Shown: positions 13,145 to 26,120 of the stretch, in pieces
Layout: the number at the start of each line of letters is the position of its first letter
How positions within the stretch are numbered: the first letter of the stretch is position 1
The notes under the pieces: generated by a model
Seen by the model: the letters and a program-made list of their open reading frames with translations, nothing else
What the model was told of the DNA's origin: nothing
The model's database searches: none
Translations under genes and position numbers: made by a program
Assembly (NCBI GenBank): GCA_025345505.1
Contig: JANVCC010000064.1
Coordinates: forward strand, 4,015,693 to 4,079,692
Length of the DNA stretch: 64,000 bases
Reading direction: 5' to 3'
From: Todiramphus chloris collaris
Taxonomy: Eukaryota; Chordata; Aves; Coraciiformes; Alcedinidae

Positions 13145-13345
13145 CTGAGAGTGTCTTTGTTCCAGGTGTGACACACGGCTCATAGGGTTTCATTATGGCT
13201 TTCATAATGTATTAACAAAATGTCAGCATCAAGTCATTCATAATTAACAGTGACTTGTAAATGTCATGTCTAACAATTGGAGTGTAAGAGTGTTTTTGTG
13301 AATGGGCCACTTTTACACATGCAACTGTCAGTGTCCAAAAAAGCC
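13145..13345. promoter_or_regulatory. Candidate conserved non-coding element
   Basis: This AT-rich unique block has several homeodomain-type ATTA cores. It includes a 7-bp inverted repeat, CATTATG (13191-13197) and CATAATG (13203-13209), spaced by 5 bp, and then TCATTCATAATTA. The style resembles developmental enhancers near microRNA host genes, but conservation cannot be measured here. Confidence 0.25.
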
Positions 13346-14031
13346 ATAACCACTCTGGCAAATGCTTGGCAAAGACAGATTTTTAATTATTTTTTTTTCT
13401 CCCCCCCCTATTGTTTACTCCTTATTGAATTTTTGATAGGCAACTAGACCTCATTGCCTGTTGTTCCTAGATCTAGTACAGATATAAAGCCCAAGCCATG
13501 AATGGAAGCTTTTATGAACATTTTAGGGCTTGATCCTATTATAAATGTGGAGAGGATAAACCCCTGCACAGTACTGGTGTGAAATTTGTATGAGCACTGC
13601 TATATTTTTAGGACCAAAGACAGTAAGGTGTGTGGCACAGGAGCTGTACCACCAAATCTGAGGAAAGGAGGAGTGGCTCAAAAAGGTGCCTGCAGAATTG
13701 GTCCCAAGCAGGGATATATCTGAAATTAATACACTGTTCCCTTTAGAAAAGAAAAACAAACTGATATTATAAGGAGAAGGAAGAATGAGGAGGTAGACTG
13801 AGAAATTCTCGTAGTTTCACAAAGTGAATGCAAGGGGACATGCAGTGAAATTAAACAGTGACAAACTGAAAATGTTTTAAAAAGCAATTCTTTTCCACCA
13901 GTATTTAATTAAAAAAATGAACCTAATTGCTTTTAGAAGTTAATGGGAAGTTTGCAAGTCTAGAACAGATTAGATACTTAACGTTTTTAATAAGCATAGA
14001 CAGCATTATAGTAATTCATCGTAATAACTTT

Positions 14032-14093
14032 AGAACTGAGTTTAGACATCATGTTTCAGGGTTTAGAGAACTGAGTTTAGACATCATGTTTCA
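14032..14093. repeat. 35-bp period direct duplication
   Basis: AGAACTGAGTTTAGACATCA and the bases that follow (27 bp in all) occur at 14032-14058 and again at 14067-14093. It is a recent local tandem duplication in non-coding DNA. Confidence 0.92.
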
Positions 14094-17000
14094 AGGCTCA
14101 GGGTGAAGTGCAGCAACTCAAGACCAGGAAAAGAACAGTGGGAAGAACAGCTCTTGGCTGTGGTTGCAGCAGCTCAGGTCAGTACTAGATTTGGGGTCAC
14201 TGCAGTCAGTTCCCTGAAGAGTGTATGCAGACCCTTTGTATTCCTTAGCTTAAGTGAGATTTAAGGAATTGTTGGAAATAGCAGGTCAAACCCATTCCCG
14301 GCTTAATGCCACTGATGTGGCTTTATTTTAAAGTTTGTTTTTCTTGCGTTTGAAGTGGCCTCTCATCTCTTCCAACGAGGAACAGCAGTTGCGGCATCAG
14401 TGAGTGGTTTGCAGTAGTGGTGTTTGCAGTCTGTCAGATGCCACAGCTTCCCCTTGGCTTTCCGTTTCCTTTCCTAAATGAGGTTGTTAGACTTGGAGGA
14501 CAGGATTTTAAAAAAAAAATAAATAAATAATAAAAAAAAAAATTAAAAAAATGAGGAAGAGTAGGAAAAAGAGGAAGGAAATGGGGAGGGGAGAAGGCAA
14601 GGCATGATTGCTCTCTGCTACGCATCTTGTGGTTTGAGTTGGTTTTGGAAATTGCCCTTTGAAAGCTTTTGAAATGTGAAAGGAGAACTTAGAAGCTCCC
14701 TGAAACATTTCAGTCACGTGTTTCCCCTTCGTTTGCGTGTGAGAATAGTTATAGAATGAGCAGTTAAACAATGTAGGTCTTAGTGGAAAAAAAAACCACT
14801 GGCTACTCCTTACTGTGTTAGGACTGATGTAATTAGGCTGCTGAGCCATCTCTGTTGGTAGGGTTCTAGGGTAGAAGTCACTGGTCAGCAATCTATAACC
14901 ACAGCGCTGTAGTAAATCCTGAGTTGGTGGCTGCATTTCATAAAGTGACTACCTGGGACTTCACATCAGAATTAAAGAGCTGTACTCTCTCCTTCTTCTT
15001 CGGTAGGACGAGATCCACGCTTCGCTGCTGGAATTTCTAGTGTAAAGGGTTCTGTGATGCTTTGTTTTGTTTCTGTTCCAATAGAGGGGCGATTTTTAAT
15101 TGCAGAACACGTATCCCCAATCTCTTTTCACAGCGTGTGCAGCCTCTAAGGGGCTGTGTATTTTAGAAGAGGTGAGGATCTCATAGGATATTCTGACTTG
15201 GTGCTGTCTAACGTTTTAAATATATATATAAATATATATCTCTGTATATTTGTTCATCACGTGCCTGTGAAGTAGCAAATTGCAAACCAACAGTGACTAA
15301 TGAGTTGAAAAGCCAGAAAAGGTTATCTGGAGCAAAGAGAAGCATGTGATAACTTCTTAGACTAATCGGATGCAAGGTGAAAGCCTAACAGACAGTCTGT
15401 GTGCAGTGAGTCAATCCTGCACCAAAACTGAACCAAGAAGTTCTGAGGGGTGCCTAGGAATGATCCAGTGGAGCCTGAGTGCAGGGATGTGGGGGGCTCA
15501 GGGGGGGTGGTTGTGTCAGCTCTCGGGAACAAGGTGCTCTCAATCCATACTGAAGTGAAGGGTTAAATGTCGGGTCCGTAAATTAGTGCTAGGAATTAAG
15601 AACGAGTACTTGGCACCTGAAATCACAGGGAGGCTTTTTCTGTGCAATAAGAAAGCCTCTTCAGATTATTTAAAGCATGCTTCTCTTGCGTGTTAAAGCC
15701 AGGGGAAGCTGTGCAAGTGAGATGGGCCGTTTTTTGTTCTTGGTTAGTAACAACTTAGTTCACAAAGATGACAACAGGATTTTTCTCTTTGTCCTGCCAT
15801 GGCTTTAAAAGGAGTTAGATCCTGGTGTACGTTGCAAAGAAAATTCTTCCAGTTGCCATTTACCATGAATCCTACTGTGAAACCTCGGTTATAGAATCAT
15901 GTTGTTTAGTCACCTTGAAGTCTGTTAGTTAGTTTACAGCCAAGCTCTATAGGCAGTGGGGCTCCAGCTTATCTTTAGCAGCATCCCTCAAGCAGTGCCT
16001 TCAGACCCATAGAGATGGTGAATTTTGATGTCACCATTCACATTTTTCTTTCCTTCTTGTGTGACACGGGCCTGAGACTTCGATGGTAATTTGCTAGTGT
16101 AGCAAGAGGACAGAAGGAAATCTCTCCTTTTTCCTGGGTAGCTGAGGGAGGTTTAAAAACTCCACACAGGACAGAATTCACTTGGGAAGTTCAGAGCCTG
16201 TAAAGCGGCTCCCTTACTTGCTGCGAAGCTCTTGGTCTGCCTCGTGCCACATTGCATTATATATCAGCGCAGCCTTTGCATTATATATTAACACAGGTTT
16301 GTCCTCAGATACCCTACCGTGGAGAAGGCCTTTTTTAAAATCTTTAATAGGGCATTAGAGCAATTTGCCTGTGATTTAGTTTTAAGTGGGCAAGGAGAGT
16401 GGTGACAAACGAAGCTGGGAGGCCCTAAAATTCTTTGAATGCTCCATGTTTTCCTGGAACTGTTGGGAAAAGGCTGCCAGAAAGGTCTTGGCAGGTTTTC
16501 TAGGTGGCTGGCCAAGTCTGAAGCAAATATGGATAGTTAATAGGCTAACGCAGCTCTGGTTCCAAGTCCAAACGTATATAACATACGTTTTTATTTAAGA
16601 AGTCCCACCGCACGGAGGAGCAAATGTAGTGGTAATATATCTTCCTAGAAGAAAATAGCAAGGGGAAAAAAACCCACTGTCATCTTGTAATGACAAAGTA
16701 AAGGATCTTTTGCCCTTACTTTTTAGGGACTTGAGCCGTCAGTAGGAAATCAAACTGGTAGACAGGCAGTGGCTTTCCCATGAGGGCCTCATATTAATCA
16801 GGAATGGCTTATATAGCAATAGTTGGTGTTGAAGAAAAAAGCCAGAAGTTGTTCAAAGAATAGATTTCCGTTGCTAGATTGACTTTTTGTTGTTACTATG
16901 CAAGTAATTAAAAAATGGCAATTAAGCAGGGAAGTGATCGAATAATGACTTGGGACCTGCTGCTGCGGTTGGGTCCATGTGGACAGCCCGTTGTACCGTG

Positions 17001-17409
17001 GAGTGCAGGACAAATTGTAAGAGATAAGTGCTGCTACTGAATCATCCCGGTTACAGTCTGGTTTGGAAGAAGTTTCTCCGTGCATCAAGGTCAGAATCAT
17101 GGTTCTCCATGGTCACAGACACCCGGGGAATAGGTGTTTCCTGTCATGACTGGCAGGAGTTTTTACTGGGAAACATGAGTTTGGATTTCTCGGAGACACC
17201 AGGTGAGTTAGCTTGGTAATTTAAAATCACCTCCACTGTGAGGGATTCTTGTTTATATTCAGCTCATGGGGCCTTTCTTGTTTTATTATTAATGGGGTGA
17301 AGACTGTGCACGGGCTCTACCATTAATTTATTTTTTATTAAGCCATTGGTGCAGACCCTGAAGTTCTGCTACAGACTCCCTGTGGCATCCGGGATGAGTG
17401 AGTTTGTTT

Positions 17410-17500
17410 GTTTGTTTTCATTCAGTGTCTATAAAATAGAGGTCCTGGTTCCTCATAAGGAGTGTTGTGAAGACAGAGGGACTGATCACACGTGAATTGT
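17410..17500 (-). mobile_element. Ancient MIR-like SINE/L2-tail remnant
   Basis: The words TCTATAAAATAGAGGT and AGGAGTGTTGTGAAGA match, in reverse orientation, the part of MIR-type elements that reads as ...CTGTAAAATGGGG...AGGGTTGTTGTGAGGA. It is strongly diverged, and the boundaries are rough. Confidence 0.35.
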
Positions 17501-18269
17501 TCAGAGGCAGGCATGTTGCATGTCAAGCTGGAGTTGCAGGTGAGCATCCTGAGTATCTCTGTGAAGGCACGTTTCATACGGACTGCCTCCACGCTGACAC
17601 ATTCATTAGCTGTACAGAGTTAAACCAGACAACGTTTATAACCTAGTACTACTTCTATACAAACAAAACCAACGTGAAGAGGTCGTTATTGCACTTTAAA
17701 AATCCTAATTAAAGCGTGTCCTTTGTTATCGTAAGAAGTTATCTGCTGTTCAGATTGTTCTGTTTCCTTCAGTTTGTATCTCATAAAAAATGTTCCGCTG
17801 TCTTTCTGCATCACGAAAACAACTAAATTTAAGTTTAGGGTGTACTAGAGCCTGCACTGCAACGTTAAGTGATGCAGAAGGATGGACTGGCACCAGGACA
17901 GGGGAGACTGGCTGCTGCGCTCGCATCCCGCTGCTATTTCTGGCATGCAGAGACTGAGCAGTGTCTGCTGGGCCAAACGTAAGTCCTCAGAGGTTACTGC
18001 ATCGCCTTCACACTCTGACATTCATTCTGTCTGTCATATACCTCTTGATATGTGGCTTTCTAATTTTCAATACGCTCTCAACACCAGTGAAGCAACTGCA
18101 AAGAAGTTACTGTACATCAAGACCTTTGTGTCTGGTTTCACAAGAGGTAAGGACTATTAGACTTGCGTTCAGACTTCCCCTGTGTTCAAGTGCCCAAGCC
18201 TGTTATTTCTTTGACAGCAATACCTAAATGGCTTGGCGTCCTGTAGATACCCTGTGAGAAGACTCCCTG

Positions 18270-18385
18270 TCCCCAGGAGCTTGCAGTCTAAATAGATAAG
18301 GCAGGCAGAAGAGGAAAGACAAAGAGATGGAGAGACTTGCCCAAGCCACTTAGCACATCGAGCGGCAGGACTGGGAATAGGAAGA
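18270..18385 (+). mobile_element. Ancient amniote SINE/LINE-tail remnant
   Basis: GGAGCTTGCAGTCTAAATAG, then GAGACTTGCCCAAGCCACTTAG and GGCAGGACTGGGAATAGG, follow the order seen in old amniote MIR- or L3-type repeats (GAGCTTACAATCTAAATAG ... GTGACTTGCCCAAGGTCAC ... GAGCTGGGAATAG). The exact family is uncertain. A related fragment with a TTTATAAACATTAATTA word lies nearby at about 18740-18800. Confidence 0.45.
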
Positions 18386-20384
18386 GGTTTTTTGCATTCT
18401 CACCACTGATTTGGGATTCCTCTGGCTGGTTCGGTGCCAGCTCCTGCCTGTCCCTGCCTTGGGCCCACCACCCAGCTGCAGAAAACACTTTGGTGTCCTG
18501 TCTTTTGGGTTAATTCTTAAGCAGTGGCTGAAACGAGTTTGGTTCTGTTTTTTCTTTTCTTGAGAGAAATATGCCCTCATGTGTTGTTTAACTTTTTATT
18601 TTAATTGTGTCTGTTGCAGACTGTAGCTGGAGTACTAGAAAACTCAGTGCTGGTATAAAATGCTAAGAGTCTGACAGGAGGTCTGGGAGATATTTAAGGA
18701 TGACAGTGGTTTGCAGTTCTTCAGGTCCCAAATCTCTCAGGGCTCTTTATAAACATTAATTACAGCTCAGAGTCACAACTCCTTTCTCACGTGCAATAGT
18801 TACATTACCTGTTTCTGTTGGTTTTATGTTGGGAAGAATTGGAAATGGGCTGCAGGACTGAGGGTCCACAGTGATTCACGGAGGAGATGGGAATAGATCT
18901 GTGGACCACAGGCAGCAGCCCTCCGATCTCTGGATTACAGTCTCTCTTTTACAGAGGGACCCTAGCACTTCTCTCATCTTGAAATATCATTTGTTCTAGC
19001 TCTGCTTGTAGTTGCATGGATTTCTAATTTTAATTTAATTTTCTACTTTTCCTGCCAGGTCAGATTCCCAAAATGTCCTTAAACTTTATACATGTCTCTG
19101 AAATGGAAGGTTCAGCAGTTTAGATTCTAATTGAACAGCCTCAACAACATTTTTACTGGGTTTTTCAGAAAAAAAAAAAAAAAAAAAGAATTGTTCGAGG
19201 AAAACCCATCTTTTTCATACAACAATTCTATTGAAATTTCCAGTATTTTTTTTAAAAACGCTAAATGTTGTTCAGACAAAGTTTTTGTAGCAACCTTGTA
19301 GGTTAACATGCTAATATAGCTCCATCACTTAGTCACTGAAATATTTCAGAATTTGACAGGCTTTCAATATGAAGCCTCAGATCTTAATAAATTATGTCAC
19401 CAGCTCAAAGCAGGTGAGATTTATCTGGAATTTTAGTATGGTTCTTGGAGCTTTCATTATGTTATAACTGAATTGGGTTTTATTGGAAACTTTTGGTGGA
19501 CCTGAAACCACGTGAAATACGAGGGCTTTCAGGTGCTTTATGTGATATGGAAATGGAAAATCATTCAAGAGTAGATGTAATACCTTTCTTTTTTTTTTTG
19601 CATGGCTTCATCCACATAAAATGCAAGTTTCACCTTGAGTTTCAGAGTTTGGTTAAATCTGGTATGTATGGGAGAACTCGTGGGTAAGGGCAGATTGTTA
19701 ACTCCCCGTAGACAGAACGCACACAGCTGTAGGTGCTGCCTTCCCACTTCTCATATTCATTCGTTGCTGCTCAATGAATTAATCTCTACAACCCTTCTTT
19801 TCAAATCCCTCTGTTACATCAATTGGCCTCTTGTTGAACTCTTCCCATTTCCCTAAACTTGGTTTCCAGTCAGGGCACCAAATGGTGCAGTACTCCAGGA
19901 CCTTTCACCAGGCTCTGTTCACCAGGAGGTGAGCAGCACACTGCCTCTTTTTGCTTTTTCCTTGTTTTACTCGCTTGGGATTGAATTGTTTTATGGCTTT
20001 CTCACCTTATTATTTCAACTGTTCTCCGTTTATCCAGGAATTGATATAGTTGGAGATCAAAGATCTTAGAGAAAACCTGTTAGCAGAACTGGGGGATGGA
20101 GAAAAGATACAACAACTCCTTTTTAAGCTGTGTTGCTGTCAGGATAGTGCTTGGGTGAGGTCATTTGCTAACGTACGCCTCGCTGGGTTTGGAGGTGAAA
20201 GTTGGTGGGTGAGTCAGATTAAAAGGAATTGTTGGTGATGAAAGGGAATTTACATGATCTTCATCCACACTCCATCCTCTCTGTTGACTAACAGGGTATC
20301 AAAGGAGGATAACAAAAGTAATCTGGACATAGCAGCTTTCTTCCAGGGACCTCCAAACACTCCGAGGACACGGTAAGCATTGTA

Positions 20385-20465
20385 GTGATGGTTCTGCATT
20401 ATGGGCAAGCAAGGTAAAAAGAGGTGAAGTGATTTGATCACTGACTTGCTGTGGAATTGGGCAAT
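20385..20465 (+). mobile_element. Faint MIR-like remnant
   Basis: AAGAGGTGAAGTGATTTGATCACTGACTTGCTGTGGAATTG, read in parts, resembles the AGAGGTTAAGTGACTTGCCCAAGG portion of MIR-type SINEs. Divergence is high. Confidence 0.3.
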
Positions 20466-23400
20466 GCTATACAGAACAGTGAGGTTCAAATTACAAGTTT
20501 TTGGTTGTCAAACTCTTCACTTTGATAGAGCACTGTTCTGGTAATGCCCAGATCATGACACCTTTGCCCAACTTTGCTTTCCATGAATGTGCCTCACTCT
20601 ACGTAGCGTTTGTACCTTTCATCACGTTGTTAGAATTCTTTTTATTAGTAAATACTTTTTACTCTGCTGAAGACATCTTATACATTTGTAAACTGTTCTC
20701 ATATATTGTCATATATGCTGTCTATATAGCTGAGATATAACTGGTATTTTAATGATGTTTCCTAAATGATCTCACTATAGTTTGCTGTGAACTTGCTGAC
20801 TTGTATCAAAAAGGCCTTAAGGTTTTATACTTAATGCTTCAGTCCCTACAGCATCCTGCCTGGCTGAGCATCCCTTCTCCTGTGTGTCTCCTATGTGTCT
20901 CCTATGTGTCTTTGCCTTTGAATTGCTAATTCCACTTGGTCTCAGAAAAAATAGTAGGTGTTTGTCTTTGGTTGCTGCTGTAACAGTGCACCTGCCAAGG
21001 TCTCTTCTTCCTTTGAACCTGTCTCCATGATTAAACTCATTCTTCCTTTCTGTTTTCCAGCTTCTCTCTGCAAACTTCCTCTCACTCCATTTCTGCAAGA
21101 GCCTTTCCTGCAAAGTAGGTCCCTAAGAGGATTAGTTAAGGGAATACCAATTTATTTACACCCACCTCAGCACGGTGGCAGCCAAATGTTGTAAGTTACT
21201 GGATTGTTAAATGGCCTGTAGCAGATGAAAGAAGCTTCAGTCTTCTGGAGCATTTTAGAGTGGACAAGTGTCTACCTCACACCTGCTCTGAACTTATCCC
21301 CATTTCTGGCATTTGTGGGGTTTTTTTTTTCCTTCTTAGCCTGTTCCCCTTGGTAATATGAACAGACACTAAGTGGACTGCAGAGACTTGGTCCCTTTTT
21401 AAATATGAGAACAATTTTAGGGCCTCTTTCAGTCGCACTTATTTCACTCCAATAAAACCAGAAGAAAAGCGAAATATGAGGATTCGTGGAAACCCCTCAA
21501 ACTTCCTTTGTTTAAGTTTCAAATTCCTGGTGGTCACAGTGCCAGGTGATGTTGCCATTTGTGTTTTTTGCTGTAGTGCCTCACTTGAATGACCCCAAAG
21601 CAGCAAGCTAAGTTAAATACATAGCTATGATCAAAAGAGAACGACACCTCTATTTTTTTTGTACCAGCCTGGAGGCCCTTAGGTTGTGGAATTTGAGTCT
21701 TTGAAAAACAAGGTTACTGGACTCTATTAAATGAAGTGTCCGGATGTTAGTGATGATTCATAAAAGCAATTAAAAAAAGAAAGTGCTTTTCCACTGAGCA
21801 TAATGTCCTGGTTTGAAGATGGCCTTAAGTGTGTGTGTAATGCTGTAAATAGTGGTCAGTGGATAGTGACCACTGTGTTTAAGATTATGGATCCATTTCC
21901 AGCATAACACTTCTTTTTGTCTAGTTCTGATGATAAAAAAAAAAATATTTATTTTTTGGTAGTTGAATCTTCCTTATTTAGTGTCAACTTGCAAAACAGT
22001 TCCCATCTCTTCCTCCTCCTTAAATCTGTGAAAACAAAATCAACTGAGCATATAATATTTTCCATGGGAGAAAAGTGTTTTTTGCAATGTAAATATTGGA
22101 GATCCCAGATGATTGAAGTCCATCATATAGAACTTTTGGATTCCCCCCCCTCAGTACTACTACTCTTGCATTTCAGCCCCGACCTTCCACAAACACACAA
22201 CGCCTCATTTGTACAGCTTTCAAAGCGATTTTTCTAGAAGCAAGACTGAACTGGGTGAAAACGTGACTAGGGTTATTGTTGTACACAAAGATCCAGCAGC
22301 CCGGCCACGTTACCTAAGCAAGAAGTAAACCCTGAGGCACGCTCTACAAGCTTCTTCCTACACGGCTTTTCAAGTCGCCTCAACCAACCTGTTAGCTCTT
22401 AGTGGGGGCTGTTCAGGCTCTGCCACTGCCGTTCTGGAGCAGACACTTCCAGTCTTACCAGCTTCTGCAAGTGGTTGCCTCTCGCTTCTCCTGGGGGCCT
22501 GTCCATATTCCAAAGCTGGGCCTTCAATTTGCTTTGCCCTCACATACTGCCCTTGGTGAGCGCACGCAGATATGCTAAGGGAAGCAAAATAGTTTACTGA
22601 TTTATCATGGATCATTAGGTGGAGTAACTATTCTTAAAACATCACCAGTATAGATACAATAATTAGAGATGTGCTTTTGTTAACATTGCCAGCCTCTACC
22701 CTCTTGTACAGTACCCTTGGGTACTAAATAATTACCCACTTTGTGTGGTTATCTAGCTCACTAATTACCCACAAAAATTGGGGTCAGGTGTTAACTGCTT
22801 GAAATAAGTATCCTCCAAAGACTCGGTTAAATTGTATAAAGAAATTATGTGTTTGCAACAAAACTTAAAAAAAAAAAACAAAAAAAAACCCCAAACATTT
22901 TTTTTGTGGAAGGAAGATAAGGGAATGCAAAAAAGACAATGGATGTAGGTTGTTCTGTGTGATGGCAAAATCTTGCACGCTGCTGTGATGGTGAGGGAAT
23001 CTGTACGGGGAGTGAAAGGATGGTTGGCAGATACAGTCTCTCTAATCCAGTCTACTTTTCCCAAAGATTAGATCCTTCAGTACACAGGGTTTGATTCTTC
23101 CCCTATCTAGGCTGGTGTCAATCAGGATTATGTTGGTATAAATAAGAAAATTTGTATCCATGGATTCCTGAACTGACTTCACTGTATAATCCCACCTCTT
23201 CTGTCACCCAGGGACTTCTGCATTGCACCCAATAATTTAATTATGTGTTGTATATTTATTTCCCTATGCTTATTTCAGTTGTTTCCAACTCTGTATGCAT
23301 GCAGAATTTAATTCTAAGGTTGCTGCTCATAAAATGTAGCTTGCTTTGAGTAATAATTTAATTCCTGTGTTCAGGGAGTTACCCCAGTGAGTCAAAGATT

Positions 23401-24685
23401 TCTAGATAGCCCCACCCTCCCCAACTTCCCGAACACTTACACTGCAGTCACTTTTCTCTTTGCCAGACCCACACAAGATGTCTAACTAGCCAAAATCCCA
23501 AGAGGCAGCTTCTCCTGCCTCCCCCGTTTTAGCCCCAGAAAACGAGGAAATAAAGCCACAGAAGCCCTAAAGCCCTTGAAATACCTGGCACGTGTAACAG
23601 AGGGATATTTAATAGACCGTCTTCCTAACCTGGTTTCTTGCATAGGTGCTCTCTGTCTTCCATACAAAGGAAGCGGGTTTCAGTGGGAGCTGAGAAGGTG
23701 TTTCTGAAAATCCCAGTATGCACCCATTGGGGTCTTTAGATACCCTGGTACCTTTCAGTCCCGAGCATCTGGGCAGCACACAGCGTGACAAAGAAACTGT
23801 CGCCTTTATTTCCGCATTCTGCGTTAGGTGCTGCTTCTCCTTTATAGCGAGTACCACCTTCTGTTCCCACCAGCACCTTTTGACGCCTGTGCAGAGTCAG
23901 GTATCGGGTACGAACAGCCCCACTTCCCAGCCCCATTGCTCAGGCAACCGTGGGGCTCAGGTAAGGCCCCCCAGGGCGAGGGGTGTGCTCTGTCTCGGGA
24001 GCATACCTGGCTCTGCATTGTGCAGCGCATCTCTGGAAAACGCAGGGATCAGCCTCATAAAGCACAATGCAGATTTAGTCGTCATCTTTGTCTCTTCCTC
24101 CCCCCCCCCCCCCCCCCCCCGCTCCGCTCCCCGCTGATGTTAACTGTCTGTATTATTATTTATTGTTATCAAGGGATTTGGTTTGATCAATGAAGTGTAT
24201 ATGCGTCTGACGGACATTCGGAGAGGAAATGCTTGGAGAATGAGTAACATGTCTGCAGTGGAGGGTGTGTGTGAGGGAGAGAGAGGGAGCATCGGTACTA
24301 GAAACATTGACTGATGAGTTCATTTTAAAATCCAAGGGCATATAGCTGGTAAATTAGCACATATTGCAAATATAGTCTGGTGCGAGAGGCAGCAGTGCTA
24401 CCATTGAGCGGAGGGGTGGGTGGGGGGTGGGGGTCGGGGAGAGAAGAGGAGATTGTCAGCTCTAAAGTCATCACGGGCATGAGCCAGGCAGTCTGCCTGC
24501 CTCAATGCAGACGTGGGGCGTGCGATTTCCACGGGCGGCTGCGGGCTGCAGTGTGGCGGAGGGGGGGGGGGGGAGCGGGGGGGAAACCGAGATAGCAGCG
24601 GTGGATTTTATTGTTTTAAAATCCAGATCGAGACAGAGGGATGCTAGACGAAGGGCTGCAGTCCCACCACTTCCCCCCCCCCCCC

Positions 24686-25085
24686 NNNNNNNNNNNNNNN
24701 NNNNNNNNNNNNNNNNNNNNNNNNNNNNNNNNNNNNNNNNNNNNNNNNNNNNNNNNNNNNNNNNNNNNNNNNNNNNNNNNNNNNNNNNNNNNNNNNNNNN
24801 NNNNNNNNNNNNNNNNNNNNNNNNNNNNNNNNNNNNNNNNNNNNNNNNNNNNNNNNNNNNNNNNNNNNNNNNNNNNNNNNNNNNNNNNNNNNNNNNNNNN
24901 NNNNNNNNNNNNNNNNNNNNNNNNNNNNNNNNNNNNNNNNNNNNNNNNNNNNNNNNNNNNNNNNNNNNNNNNNNNNNNNNNNNNNNNNNNNNNNNNNNNN
25001 NNNNNNNNNNNNNNNNNNNNNNNNNNNNNNNNNNNNNNNNNNNNNNNNNNNNNNNNNNNNNNNNNNNNNNNNNNNNNNNNNNNNN
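24686..25085. other. Assembly gap, 400 N
   Basis: Exactly 400 N, flanked by a C run on the left (24673-24685) and an A run on the right (25086-25107). Sequencing probably failed in the GC-rich, homopolymer-rich core of the CpG island. Any open frame reported across it is meaningless. Confidence 0.99.
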
Positions 25086-25181
25086 AAAAAAAAAAAAAAA
25101 AAAAAAAGATTTGAGTTCCTGGACGAGGAAGGACTTTGGTGAATGGGCTCAGACTCCTGAGGTGAGAAAAGGACGGAGTGA

Positions 25182-25207
25182 ATGATGATGATGATGATGA
25201 TGATGAT
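25182..25207. repeat. (ATG)n microsatellite
   Basis: Eight or nine ATG/GAT units in the CpG island, just right of the gap. Confidence 0.95.
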
Positions 25208-25665
25208 TCCGTAATGGTGCCTGTTACCGCTGCCCCCGGCCGTGCGGGGCCGGGAGCGCCGGGGCGCGGAGCCGGGCTGGCCGCCCAGCGGGGCCGGGGC
25301 CGGGGCCGGGACGGAGGGACCTGCTTTCGGCAGCGCCGGGCGAGGAGCGGCGGGTATTCTGCATTTTTAAACTCGGGCCCTCCGGTACGTTTCGGCTTCT
25401 CCCCGTTTATGCCGCTGGGCCTAAAGCGGCTCCAGAGATGGGTGGAGGGTGCAGATCCATATTATTTATTTGGGGGGGGGGGGGGGGGGTAGGGGGGGTG
25501 GGAAGGGGAGGAAAGGGAGGGAGGGAGGGAAGGGGAGAAGAGCGGAGAGAAGGAGGTGGCAAGCTGGGGACGAAATCCTGCTCTCGGTTATGGCCGGCGT
25601 AAATTTCCATTGGCTGGGGTTGCACAAGGTGCTCGGAGAGGAGTCGGTGCAGGATGGAGTCCCTT

Positions 25666-25696
25666 TTGTGTGTGTGTGTGTCTGTGTGTGTGCGTG
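25666..25696. repeat. (TG)n microsatellite
   Basis: A TG dinucleotide run with one TC interruption inside the CpG island. Confidence 0.95.
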
Positions 25697-25943
25697 CACG
25701 GTGCTCGGGGACCCTCCTCTCCCGGGGAAGCGGGTTTTTCTCCAGGTTTTCCTTTGAAAGCCCGGCCGGCGGCTGGCAGGGGAGGGTGGCCGGGCTGCGG
25801 CGGAGCTGCCCGCGCCCTCCCTCCGCCCTCCCGCTGACAGTCTGGGGCTCGCTCTGGCATCGGGCTGGCCCTGGCTCCAGCCGCCCCCAGCTGATGCGGG
25901 AGTTCGGAGCGGGCCGCAGCTTGCAGACCCCCAGCCCCGTCGC

Positions 25944-25945
<2 letters not shown>

Positions 25946-25976
<31 letters not shown>

Positions 25977-25985
25977 GCAGCAGCA
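25946..25985. repeat. (TAA)n followed by (CAG)n
   Basis: About ten TAA units run to 25976, followed by three CAG/AGC units. Length polymorphism is likely. Confidence 0.95.
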
Positions 25986-26082
25986 GCGTTGGTGGGAGAG
26001 CGGAGGGAGGAGGGCGGCTAGGCGAGGAGCTGCGGAGGAATTTGGTTCCTTTTCCCCCCTTCTCTTTTCCTTGATATATTCC

Positions 26083-26085
<3 letters not shown>

Positions 26086-26118
<33 letters not shown>
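26086..26118. repeat. 33-bp A run
   Basis: An uninterrupted adenine tract in the CpG island, upstream of the ATG/GTGAGT donor. Such tracts exclude nucleosomes, but the length may also include sequencing error. Confidence 0.95.

Positions 26119-26120
<2 letters not shown>

Larger units (their letters stand above)
7164..24375. other. Unique non-coding stretch between let-7a-2 and the CpG island
   Basis: About 17 kb without a supportable gene. It contains the small repeats, old SINE traces and one candidate conserved element listed separately, plus many homopolymer runs, for example A at 8758-8774, T at 9004-9021 and A at 19169-19187. Isolated donor-like sites such as CAAAC/GTAAGT near 17978 and AGAG/GTAAGG near 18148 could belong to host exons, but I cannot pair them with convincing acceptors. 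Confidence 0.5.

Noticed and set aside
15890-15915. TATAGAATCAT, resembling the CR1 3' octamers
   Set aside because: There is only one partial octamer and no adjoining CR1 sequence.
23842-24137. Frames of 121-139 codons before the CpG island
   Set aside because: They end in a poly-C-derived proline run, overlap each other in different frames and lack family resemblance.
24588-24630. Small hairpin GGATTTTA...TAAAATCC near the gap
   Set aside because: It has an 8-bp AT-rich stem, common by chance and too short for a microRNA precursor.
24505-25185. 226-codon open frame
   Set aside because: It crosses a 400-N gap and poly-C/poly-A runs; most residues are unknown.
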